NCBI GenBank assembly: GCA_002324875.1
Contig: NTJG01000015.1
Span: 25,827-89,826, forward strand
Length of the DNA: 64,000 nucleotides
DNA from: Lysobacteraceae bacterium NML93-0793
Lineage (GTDB): Bacteria > Pseudomonadota > Gammaproteobacteria > Xanthomonadales > Xanthomonadaceae
Direction of reading: 5' to 3'
How positions within the stretch are numbered: position 1 is the first letter of the stretch; each line of letters opens with the position of its first letter. A program made the position numbers and the translations under genes. The notes under the pieces were generated by a model. It did not search any database. It had not been told where the DNA came from and saw only the letters and a list, made by a program, of their open reading frames with translations. Of this stretch, positions 8,977-16,086 are shown piece after piece.

Positions 8977-9849
8977 ATGACCACGATCCGCCGCCCCCGC
9001 GCCCTGCTGGCGCTCGCCCTCGGCCTTTCGCTCGCCGCAGGCGCCGCATTCGCCGGCCCGCGCGAGGACGCCCGCGCCCAGAACGCGGTGCGCGTGCTGG
9101 GCGAGATCCAGGCGATCCCGGAATCCGGCATCCCGGACAAGCTGCTCGACGAAGCCCGCGCGATCGTCGTCATTCCGGATACCGTCAAGGCCGGCCTGAT
9201 CATCGGCGGACGCCGCGGCCACGGCCTGATGTCGGTGCGCACCGCCGACGGCACCTGGTCGAATCCCGCCTTCGTGCGCATCACCGGCGGCAGCATCGGC
9301 TTCCAGGCGGGTGTGCAGTCGTCGGACGTGGTGCTGGTGTTCCGCAACGAGCGCAGCCTGGAATCCATCGTCAACGGCAAGTTCACCCTCGGCGCCGATG
9401 CCGGCGTCGCCGCCGGCCCGGTGGGCCGCAACGCCGCGGCGTTGACCGACGGCCAGCTCAAGGCCGAGATCTGGTCGTGGTCGCGTGCACGCGGCCTGTT
9501 CGCCGGCGTCGCCCTCGACGGCGCGGTGCTGCAGATCGACGACGACGCCAATGTGGCGGTCTACGGCCCCAACAGCACGCCGCGCGCGATTCTCGAAAAC
9601 CGCGCCGGCCAGGCGCCGTCGAACGCGATCGTCGATTTCCGCGATCGCCTGGAAGAAGCCAGTGCCACCGCGCGCGTCGCCCGCGGCGGCAGTGCCGTGC
9701 CGGTCGCGCGCACGCCGGCCGGCGCGCCGCCGATCCGCGACGTGCCCGAGGCGACGACGATCCCCGCGCAGCACAACGACCCGCGGCCGCAGGCCTTCGA
9801 GACGGTCGACGACCAGCCGGCGACGGTCGAGCCGTTGCCGGAGTACTGA
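8977..9849 (+). CDS. Exported SYLF-domain (lipid-binding) protein
   Basis: 290 residues with an N-terminal signal peptide (ALLALALGLSLAAGAAFA, cleavage before GPRED). The central SYLF/DUF500 domain shows IPDKLLDEARAIVVIPDTVK, GLIIGGRRGHGLMSVR, ITGGSIGFQAGVQSSDVVLV and IWSWSRARGLFAGVALDGAV, all family signatures. The C-terminal ~60 residues are Pro/Ala-rich and look disordered. SYLF domains bind phosphoinositides in eukaryotes; in bacteria they are exported proteins of unclear role. The ATG is preceded by CTGGAG. It is divergent from hemH. Confidence 0.85.
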   Translation: MTTIRRPRALLALALGLSLAAGAAFAGPREDARAQNAVRVLGEIQAIPESGIPDKLLDEARAIVVIPDTVKAGLIIGGRRGHGLMSVRTADGTWSNPAFVRITGGSIGFQAGVQSSDVVLVFRNERSLESIVNGKFTLGADAGVAAGPVGRNAAALTDGQLKAEIWSWSRARGLFAGVALDGAVLQIDDDANVAVYGPNSTPRAILENRAGQAPSNAIVDFRDRLEEASATARVARGGSAVPVARTPAGAPPIRDVPEATTIPAQHNDPRPQAFETVDDQPATVEPLPEY

Positions 9850-9927
9850 TCGATCGGCGGCACGTAACCGGCCTGCGCCGCCGCTTGCGGTATCCTCGCC
9901 GTCCACCCGACTTCACCGGTACCTGCC

Positions 9928-10149
9928 ATGGGCAGTTTCAGCATCTGGCATTGGCTCATCGTCCTGCTCGTCGTCCTGCTGGTGTTCGGCACCAAACGGT
10001 TGCGCGGCGCCGGGCGCGACCTCGGCGAGGCGGTCAAGGGCTTCAAGAAGGGCATGCACGAGGACGAGACGCCCGAGCGTCTCGACGACCGTTCGAAGGA
10101 TCCGGCCTCGACCGAGCGCGCACGTCACGACGACAACGTGCCGCGCTGA
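9928..10149 (+). CDS. tatA: Twin-arginine translocase subunit TatA
   Basis: 73 residues: one N-terminal transmembrane helix ([20 protein letters not shown]), the FG hinge, then an amphipathic helix ([15 protein letters not shown]) and a short acidic tail. This is the standard TatA plan; TatA multimers form the pore for folded Tat substrates. It is first of tatA-tatB-tatC with a 21-bp gap to tatB. A TATCCT hexamer at 9891-9896 could serve as the -10 for the operon, giving a ~25-nt leader. Confidence 0.95.
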   Translation: MGSFSIWHWLIVLLVVLLVFGTKRLRGAGRDLGEAVKGFKKGMHEDETPERLDDRSKDPASTERARHDDNVPR

Positions 10150-10170
10150 CGCGCGGCGTCTGTTGCACCG

Positions 10171-10617
10171 ATGTTCGGGATAAGCACCGGCGAACTGCTG
10201 ATCCTGGGGCTGATCGCCCTGATCGTGCTGGGCCCCGAGCGTCTGCCCAAGGCGGCCCGGTTTGCCGGCGTGTGGATCCGCCGCGCGCGGTCGCAGTGGT
10301 ATTCGGTGAAGTCCGAGCTCGACCGCGAGCTGGCCGCCGAGGAACTCAAGCGCAGCGTGCGCGAGGCCCAGCAGTCGATCGCCGATGTCGGCACCCAGCT
10401 GCGCGACGCGGGCACGCGGGTACGCGAAGGCGTCGAGCAGGCGCGACGCGAGACCGAGGACCTGGTCGAGACCGCGCGGCGCATGCCCGGCGAGCCGCCA
10501 CGCGAGGCCGTCGATCCGTTGCCTGAAGGCGCGATCGCCGCCGACCCCACCACGCCGCCCACGCCGGCACCGTCTCCCACGCTTCCACAGGAGTCCGGCG
10601 ATGGCGCTGCACGCTGA
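10171..10617 (+). CDS. tatB: Sec-independent protein translocase TatB
   Basis: 148 residues beginning MFGISTGELLILGLIALIVL, with the Glu in the membrane helix and the LGPERLP hinge typical of TatB. A long amphipathic coiled region follows, then a Pro/Thr-rich tail (DPTTPPTPAPSPTLP). TatB and TatC form the receptor for twin-arginine signal peptides at the inner membrane. It overlaps the start of tatC by 17 bp, implying translational coupling. Confidence 0.95.
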   Translation: MFGISTGELLILGLIALIVLGPERLPKAARFAGVWIRRARSQWYSVKSELDRELAAEELKRSVREAQQSIADVGTQLRDAGTRVREGVEQARRETEDLVETARRMPGEPPREAVDPLPEGAIAADPTTPPTPAPSPTLPQESGDGAAR

Positions 10618-11362
10618 GGACGACACCGGCGACGGCAGCCTGATCGAACACCTGATCGAGCTGCGCATGCGCCTGATGCGCGGCCTGGCCGGCACCGGCC
10701 TCGTGCTGCTGTGCCTGCTGCCGTTCGCCAACACCCTCTACGGCATGCTCGCGCAGCCGCTGCTCGACAAGCTGCCCGACGGCGCGCACCTGATCGCGAT
10801 CGAGGTCGCCTCGCCGTTCTTCGCACCGCTGAAGCTGGCCTTCTTCACCGCGCTGGTGGTGACCATGCCGTGGCTGCTGTATCAGGCCTGGGCCTTCGTC
10901 GCGCCGGGCCTGTACAAGCGCGAGAAGCGGCTGGCGATGCCGCTGCTGGCGTCGGCGGTGGCCCTGTTCTACATCGGCTGCGCGTTCGCGTTCTTCTTCG
11001 TGCTGCCGTCGGTGTTCCGCTTCCTCACCCTGGTGACACCCGACGGTGTGGCGATGATGACCGACATCAATGCCTACCTCGACTTCGTGCTGGTGATCTT
11101 CCTCGCGTTCGGGCTGAGCTTCGAACTGCCGGTGGCGCTGGTGATCCTGGTGCTGATGGGCTGGGTGACCACCGACCAGCTGCGCGAGGCGCGCGGCTAC
11201 GCGATCGTCGGCGTGTTCGTGCTCGCGGCGATCATCACCCCGCCCGACGTGATCTCGCAGCTGATGCTGGCGATTCCGATGTGTCTGCTGTACGAGGCCG
11301 GCATCGTCGCCGCCCGCCTGCTGGCGCCGAAGGCCGGATCGCTGCGCGACGAACAGGCATGA
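10601..11362 (+). CDS. tatC: Sec-independent protein translocase TatC
   Basis: 253 residues with six predicted membrane helices. Motifs: SLIEHLIELRMRLMR at the N-terminus (the conserved cytosolic cap with E and LR), ASPFFAPLKLAFFTAL, FVAPGLYKREKR and the conserved FLAFGLSFELPV, then VVFVL-type and IITPPDVISQL. The ATG at 10601 lies inside the end of tatB and is preceded by CAGGAG. Its stop overlaps the start of the next gene (ATGA). Confidence 0.95.
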   Translation: MALHAEDDTGDGSLIEHLIELRMRLMRGLAGTGLVLLCLLPFANTLYGMLAQPLLDKLPDGAHLIAIEVASPFFAPLKLAFFTALVVTMPWLLYQAWAFVAPGLYKREKRLAMPLLASAVALFYIGCAFAFFFVLPSVFRFLTLVTPDGVAMMTDINAYLDFVLVIFLAFGLSFELPVALVILVLMGWVTTDQLREARGYAIVGVFVLAAIITPPDVISQLMLAIPMCLLYEAGIVAARLLAPKAGSLRDEQA

Positions 11363-12063
11363 GCGGCGATCCGACGCCGGCGCACGCACCGATGGTGCAT
11401 CGCTATGCGGCCTGGTCCCTGGATGCCGCCGCGATCGCACTGCTGACAGCGGCCGCGCTGCATCGGCCGATCGCGACCGGACTCGACGCCTGCAGCCGCG
11501 CGCTCGATGCGTTGACCCGGGCGATGGTCGGCGGCATGCAGGCCGCCGTCGACGCCGGCGCCTCGCCCATGGCACTGCTCCAGACCTCGCTCGCCGACCC
11601 CACCCTGCATGCCGCGGTCGTGGCCCTGACCGCCGCGCTGACCCGGCTGCTCGTGCTGCCGATGCTCGCCTTCGCCCTGCTGTCGCTGGCCTGGTTCGCC
11701 GGTTTCGAAGGCGGCCGCTGGCAGGCGACGCCGGGCAAACGGCTGCTCGGCCTGCAGGTGATCGACGACGACGGCCTGCCACCCCGCGTTCTGCGCGCGG
11801 GCCTGCGCCAGGCGGCGGGCCTGCTGTCGTGGCTCAGCCTCAACCTCGGACATGCGCTGGCGGGGGTGCCGCCGCGCCACCAGGCGCTGCACGACCGGAT
11901 CGCCGGCATTCGCGTGGTGCGGACCGACGCCCGGCCCCTCCGGCCTGCCGTGCGGCTCTGGCTGGCGCTGCAGCTGCCGGCCTGCTTCCTGCTGCTGGCG
12001 TTGCTGATGCGCGCGGTCGACCGGAGTCTGACGCTCGCACTCGACGCGTCGTGGCCGCTGTGA
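11359..12063 (+). CDS. RDD-family membrane protein
   Basis: 234 residues starting in an ATGA overlap with the tatC stop. It has about three to four hydrophobic helices. The RDD hallmark is partly present: RYAAWSLDAAAIAL near the start (Arg and Asp in the first helix) and GGRWQATPGKRLLGLQVIDDDG, the conserved TPGKxxxGLxVxD block. RDD proteins are inner-membrane proteins often implicated in ion transport. Coupling to tatC suggests cotranscription but not necessarily a Tat role. The gene is conserved in family, but its function is unknown. Confidence 0.8.
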   Translation: MSGDPTPAHAPMVHRYAAWSLDAAAIALLTAAALHRPIATGLDACSRALDALTRAMVGGMQAAVDAGASPMALLQTSLADPTLHAAVVALTAALTRLLVLPMLAFALLSLAWFAGFEGGRWQATPGKRLLGLQVIDDDGLPPRVLRAGLRQAAGLLSWLSLNLGHALAGVPPRHQALHDRIAGIRVVRTDARPLRPAVRLWLALQLPACFLLLALLMRAVDRSLTLALDASWPL

Positions 12064-12093
12064 CACCACGCGCGATCGGCCCGCGCATGCGCC

Positions 12094-12128
12094 TCATTGC
12101 CGCGGCTTCGAACGGACGCATGTCCGGT
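12094..12128 (-). repeat. Second copy of the GGACATGCGNCCGTT repeat
   Basis: On the minus strand it reads GGACATGCGTCCGTT followed by CGAAGCCGCGGCAATGA, matching the 6045 copy except at a few positions. It sits in the 186-bp space between the RDD gene and a convergent membrane-protein gene. Confidence 0.6.
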
Positions 12129-12249
12129 CCGGTCTGGCGGACCGCCGGTGTCATCGGGTTCCCCCCCCGGAGACGATGGCCTGATCGGCCCGCAGGCGGC
12201 TGAACACCGCATCGCCGTCCTCGCGGAGGACGGACGTGTACGACGTCTC

Positions 12250-13185
12250 CTAGAGTTCGATCTGGCCCGGCGGTGATGCCGGCCCGGTCGCGTCGCTGTC
12301 GACCGGCGCGCAGATGTCGCGCCACATCGCGTACATGACGCCGAACATCACGATGTAGAGCACCAGCAGCAGCGCCATGTACAACGGCAGCACCAACAGG
12401 CCGGCGAGCGCCGGATGCACCAGGCTGGCGACGACGCTGATCATCACCACGACGATGCCGAACACCAGCATCAGCGCAAAACCGCCCGCCATCGCGATCG
12501 CCGCCACCACCAGCACCGGCAGCGCGTTCTTCAGCGCACCGGCCAGGCCGTCGCGGAACGCGGCCATCACCGGACGTCCGCCCAGCGCCACCTGGGCCAG
12601 ACCGATCGCGTAGACCGTGGCGAAATAGATGCCCACCAGCAGGCCCAGCGCCATCAACGGGCCGATGCCGGCGGGCGGCATGGGCATCTGCGGCGGCGAC
12701 GCGGGCGCGCCGTCCTGGGCGCTCATCTCCTGCGACAGCGTCATCACTTCCAGATACCACTCGGGCACGCCCTCGCCGAACAGGCTGACCAGCGCATAGA
12801 ACGTGACGATGTACAGCGCGCCCATCAGCACGCCGAAGCCGACCAGGCGCCCTGCGCCGGCATCGGCGGAAAAGGTCGAGAACACATCGGCAGCGCCTGC
12901 CGGGCGGCCGTGCTCCACGGCGTCGATCACCCGCATCACGCCGCCGATCAGCAGCGGATACACCAGGATCGACAGCAGCGACGTCGCGCCGATGACCGCC
13001 AGCTGCGCCTGCGCATCGAGTCCGAAGGCGACCTGCAGCACCAGCTGCAGCACGCTGGGCAGAAGGGCCAGCAAGGCGACGATGGCGATCGCGCCGTAGA
13101 CCGCGCGGGGATTGCCACGGCCCACGTTGACCGCCTGCACCAGCCACGTCCAGCCGTGACCGGCCCCTACTTTCCGAATCGTCAT
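12250..13185 (-). CDS. BPSS1780-like multi-pass membrane protein
   Basis: 311 residues with an N-terminal cytosolic MTIRKVGAGHGWTWL segment and about five to six strongly hydrophobic helices. A Pro/Met-rich loop (ASPPQMPMPPAGIGP) lies in the middle. The N-terminal RKV..G.GWxWL pattern and the repeated GG-V..R paired-helix design match the BPSS1780-type membrane proteins of beta- and gammaproteobacteria, which have no known function. It is likely in the inner membrane. The gene stands alone, convergent with the tat-RDD operon; a large repeat island lies upstream. Confidence 0.65.
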   Translation of the reverse strand: MTIRKVGAGHGWTWLVQAVNVGRGNPRAVYGAIAIVALLALLPSVLQLVLQVAFGLDAQAQLAVIGATSLLSILVYPLLIGGVMRVIDAVEHGRPAGAADVFSTFSADAGAGRLVGFGVLMGALYIVTFYALVSLFGEGVPEWYLEVMTLSQEMSAQDGAPASPPQMPMPPAGIGPLMALGLLVGIYFATVYAIGLAQVALGGRPVMAAFRDGLAGALKNALPVLVVAAIAMAGGFALMLVFGIVVVMISVVASLVHPALAGLLVLPLYMALLLVLYIVMFGVMYAMWRDICAPVDSDATGPASPPGQIEL

Positions 13186-13375
13186 TGCCGCCTAGTCCAG
13201 TCCCGGGAGCACCCCGCGGCGGACTGCCGCGAGGGGTGCTCATCGTACTGCATGGGCTCGCATGGCCGGCGGGCGGCGGAGCGCGATTTGCATGGGACAT
13301 GGCGGCCAGATTGGTCGACTTCGGGCTGCGTCATCGCCTGCCGCGCCTCCGGCAGCTGCGCCTGCTCATGCCTCG

Positions 13376-13470
13376 GCCTTGGCTCTGGCTCTGCCTCTGC
13401 CTCTGGCTCTGGCTGTGGCTGTGGCTCTGGCTCTGGCTGTGGCTGTGGCTGTGGCTGTGGCTGTGGCTTT
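13376..13470. repeat. Hexanucleotide tract (GGCTCT/GGCTGT units)
   Basis: About fifteen tandem 6-bp units alternating between GGCTCT, GCCTCT and GGCTGT. Read as protein it would be a Leu-Trp repeat, which is not credible. The regular period makes it prone to length change by slippage. Confidence 0.8.
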
Positions 13471-13480
13471 CAGCCTTTGA

Positions 13481-13618
13481 CGTTCGAGCCGTAAAGCGAG
13501 CCGAGCACCGGAGCCTGACGCGGTCGAAGAGGCGCCCATGTCTGAGCGAAGCGAGTTTGGGCGCCGTGCCGCGTCAGGCGAGGAGCGCAGCGAACCGATG
13601 CGGCTTCATCGCATCGGC
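13481..13618 (+). repeat. Left arm of a 138-bp inverted repeat
   Basis: Begins CGTTCGAGCCGTAAAG and ends TTCATCGCATCGGC. It is complementary to 13901-14038 with about two mismatches over 138 bp. Confidence 0.85.
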
Positions 13619-13900
13619 GAGTGTCCGGCGAAGGGACTTTTTGGTTCCTTTTTGGTCCCTCAAAAAGGAACTCGCACGCGCAAGCGGGCGAAAGCCGTGT
13701 ACTTGCTCTGCTTTCCGTTCGTTCACCGCTACCGCCCGGTTCAGATCATTCGCGAAGAACAGAGTTTCGGCGCTGTTCGCGCGGCTTACTTTTGTCTTGT
13801 CAAAAGTAAGCACGACAGCGCGGATGCGCTGGCGAACGGCGAAGCCGGCCCGAAGGGCGAGTGCCGGAGGCGCGAGTCAAACCGCCGTCGCCGGGCGCGA

Positions 13901-14038
13901 GCCGATGCGATGAAGCCGCATCGGTTCCCTGCGCTACTCGCCTGACGCGGCACGGCGCCCAAACTCGCTTCGCTCAGACATGGGCGCCTCTTCGACCGCG
14001 TCAGGCTCCGGTGCTCGGCTCGCTTTACGGCTCGAACG
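13901..14038 (-). repeat. Right arm of a 138-bp inverted repeat
   Basis: Reverse complement of 13481-13618 with about two mismatches (one at a GAG/TAG position, one at CAGC/CAGG). Just outside both arms are CTTTGA or CTTTTGAT and CTG-rich simple repeats, so the similarity extends weakly beyond the arms. Confidence 0.85.
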
Positions 14039-14119
14039 ATCAAAAGCCGACAGCAGCAACAGCAACAGCTGAGGCAAAGACAAAGCAAAATGCCAATGCC
14101 TGAGACGCTCGCCGCCGCA

Positions 14120-14851
14120 TCAGGTCCGCGGCACGGCCTCCACAAACCGCACGAACCGCTGCAGCACCGCCCTCGCCTCGGGCGCCGCGCGCACGGCGGC
14201 CACCAGCGCGACCGGGTCGAGGTCCTCGCGGTACAGCGCGCCCGAGCGCGCGCGGATGTAGCCGCGCATGTGCGTGGTGCTGAACTCGGGATGGAACTGC
14301 ACGCCCCAGGCCCGATCGCCCCAGCGGAAGGCGTGATGCGGCTCGAGTGCCGAGCGTGCCAGCACCACCGCGCCGTCCGGAAGGCGCAGCACGCTCTGCA
14401 GATGCGTGGTCTGCGCGCTGAACGTCCCGCCCGACGGCGCGAACAACGCATCGTCACGCGCGGCGGCCGTGGTCTCGATGTCGAAGGTGCCCATCTCGCG
14501 GCCGCGCGGGTTGTCGCCGACCTCGCCCCCCAGCGCATGCGCCAGCAACTGATGGCCGTAGCAGATGCCGAAGATCGGCACGCCCGCATGCGCGGCCTCG
14601 CGCAGCCACGCTGCACTGCGCTCGCTCCAGTCCTGACGCTCGGTGACCATCGCCCCGGAGCCGGTGACGATGACACCGGCGTAGCCATCGGCCACCGGCA
14701 ATTCGGCCCCACGCTCGACGTCGACCACATCGACAGCGTATTGCGCCAGCCCTGCCGCCACGCGGATCCAATGTGGAAATCCGCCGTAGCGGCGCATTGA
14801 TGGCACGGGCTGGCCGGTCTCGACGATCAGGAAAGAGCGGGTTTGTGGCAT
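14120..14851 (-). CDS. Class I glutamine amidotransferase-like protein (GMP synthase GATase type)
   Basis: 243 residues of a stand-alone class I GATase domain. The nucleophile Cys is in GICYGHQLLAHALGG, and the His/Glu pair is in WGVQFHPEFS. N-terminally, SFLIVETGQPVPSMRRYGG then VIVTGSGAMVTERQDW matches the YLR126c/GuaA-like stand-alone subgroup. These proteins often act on gamma-glutamyl compounds or have unknown substrates; no synthetase partner is encoded nearby. The ATG at 14851 gives the conserved beta strand. A longer frame upstream lacks homology-like sequence. Confidence 0.85.
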   Translation of the reverse strand: MPQTRSFLIVETGQPVPSMRRYGGFPHWIRVAAGLAQYAVDVVDVERGAELPVADGYAGVIVTGSGAMVTERQDWSERSAAWLREAAHAGVPIFGICYGHQLLAHALGGEVGDNPRGREMGTFDIETTAAARDDALFAPSGGTFSAQTTHLQSVLRLPDGAVVLARSALEPHHAFRWGDRAWGVQFHPEFSTTHMRGYIRARSGALYREDLDPVALVAAVRAAPEARAVLQRFVRFVEAVPRT

Positions 14852-15114
14852 GGGCAGCGGGTCCGAAACGGGGACGCAGAGTATCCAGGCTTCGAGGCCG
14901 CAGCGGGATCCCGTCTCGATGCCGGGGCCCGCCTGTCTGTACCCGGAGCGGCCATTGCCGACCCGCCGCTCCGATCCGGCACGCGCCTGTCGGGGTCGCA
15001 GTCGGCCACCACCGGCCCGGACCGATGCACCATGCACCCCAACGTTCCCATCCCCGTCGGTGTCGAGACCGATTGAACCGGTTCGACGCTTCGCGGCACC
15101 TGATGTGGAGTGGA

Positions 15115-15696
15115 ATGCAGATCGACGGGACCATGCGCGACAGCGAACACATCTACGACGCGTACCTCGTGGCCTCGGCGATCAGCGGCGATCGTGCGGC
15201 GCTCGGCCGCCTCGTCTCGCGCTGGCAGCCGCGGTTGTTCCGGCACGCCTGGCGCGTGCTCGGTGATCCCGAGCGCGCCCGCGACGCGGTCCAGGACGCG
15301 TGGATGGAAATCCTGCGAGGGCTTCCCGCGCTCGACGATCCCGTCGCGTTTCCCGCCTGGGCCTATCGCATCGTCTCGCGACGCTGCTACCGCGTGCTGG
15401 GCAGGCTGGTCCGGGAGCCGTTCGAGCCGGAAGCGGCCGGCGAGGGGGCCGAGCCGCCCGTGCCGGATCACGAGACCGCCGAATTCACCAGCGACATGAC
15501 GCGTGTGGTCGCAGCCCTGGCCGAATTGCCGGCGTCGCAACGTGCCGCACTCGCGCTGTTCCACCTCGAAGGCATGCGCGTGGCGGAAATCGCCATCGCG
15601 CTCGACGTACCCCCGGGGACGGTCAAGACCCGGCTCATGCACGCGCGGCGCAAGCTGCGCGAGCGACTTGAAGGAGTTCGCAATGGACAAGTTTGA
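15115..15696 (+). CDS. ECF-type RNA polymerase sigma factor
   Basis: 193 residues with both ECF sigma regions. Region 2: ALGRLVSRWQPRLFRHAWRVLGDPERARDAVQDAW (shown by its core RVLGDPERARDAVQDAW), which recognises -10. Region 4: LPASQRAALALFHLEGMRV followed by EIAIALDVPPGTVKTRLM, the helix-turn-helix for -35. The ATG at 15115 is preceded by TGGAG at good spacing; ATGs at 15103 and 15133 are alternatives. It overlaps a small membrane-protein gene by 14 bp, the usual arrangement for a sigma factor with a regulatory membrane partner. Confidence 0.85.
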   Translation: MQIDGTMRDSEHIYDAYLVASAISGDRAALGRLVSRWQPRLFRHAWRVLGDPERARDAVQDAWMEILRGLPALDDPVAFPAWAYRIVSRRCYRVLGRLVREPFEPEAAGEGAEPPVPDHETAEFTSDMTRVVAALAELPASQRAALALFHLEGMRVAEIAIALDVPPGTVKTRLMHARRKLRERLEGVRNGQV

Positions 15697-16057
15697 CGAA
15701 ATGATCAGCCGTGCCATGACCGAAGAGGACCGTGCGCTTCTCGCCCGTCACGCCCCGACGGGGTACATCCCGCAGGCACTCGGCCTGTTCCGCGGCCCGA
15801 TGGGCCGCACGATGCGCCTCGTCTACGCCGTGATGCTGCTCGCCTTCGCGGGCGCGGCATACGCGCTCTGGCGGGTGCTCACCGCGGCCGCGCCACTGGA
15901 CGCCGTGCAGTGGGGCGTCGGTGCGCTGTTGCTGTTCCAGATGACGACGCTCGCCAAGAGCTACATGGGCAGTCATCTCGAAGCCAACCGGATGATCCGC
16001 GAACTCAAGCGACTGGAACTGCAACTGGCGATGCTGCGCACATCCCGCGACGGCTGA
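15683..16057 (+). CDS. Small membrane protein paired with ECF sigma (DUF6768-like)
   Basis: 124 residues: acidic N-terminal segment (MDKFDEMISRAMTEEDRALL), a FRGPMGRTMR stretch, then two hydrophobic helices (LVYAVMLLAFAGAAYALW and a VGALLLFQMTTL segment), and a charged helical tail LEANRMIRELKRLELQLAML. The layout fits DUF6768-type proteins encoded with sigma factors. It has no zinc-finger anti-sigma motif, so calling it an anti-sigma factor is inference from the overlap with the sigma gene. The ATG is preceded by GAAGGAG. Confidence 0.7.
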   Translation: MDKFDEMISRAMTEEDRALLARHAPTGYIPQALGLFRGPMGRTMRLVYAVMLLAFAGAAYALWRVLTAAAPLDAVQWGVGALLLFQMTTLAKSYMGSHLEANRMIRELKRLELQLAMLRTSRDG

Positions 16058-16086
16058 CCGCGCGGTCACGCCCGGAGACGGGCCCC

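Larger units (their letters stand above)
13376..14077. repeat. Composite repeat island (simple repeats + long inverted arms + internal hairpins)
   Basis: The gap between two minus-strand genes (13186-14119) has no convincing gene. It is built of a hexamer tract, a 138-bp left arm, a 282-bp core and a 138-bp right arm in inverse orientation, then a short CAGCAACAGCAACAGC tract. The core holds two strong hairpins: GTTCCTTTTT/AAAAAGGAAC (13644-13671) and an 11-bp perfect stem GCTTACTTTTG/CAAAAGTAAGC (13784-13811). Short ORFs inside are Leu-Trp or Arg-rich artefacts. It looks like a dispersed xanthomonad-type repeat element rather than a gene. Confidence 0.75.

Noticed and set aside
13185..13913. 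ORF with Leu-Trp repeats
   Set aside because: It is a translation of the hexamer tract and of the inverted-repeat arm, with no protein-like sequence.
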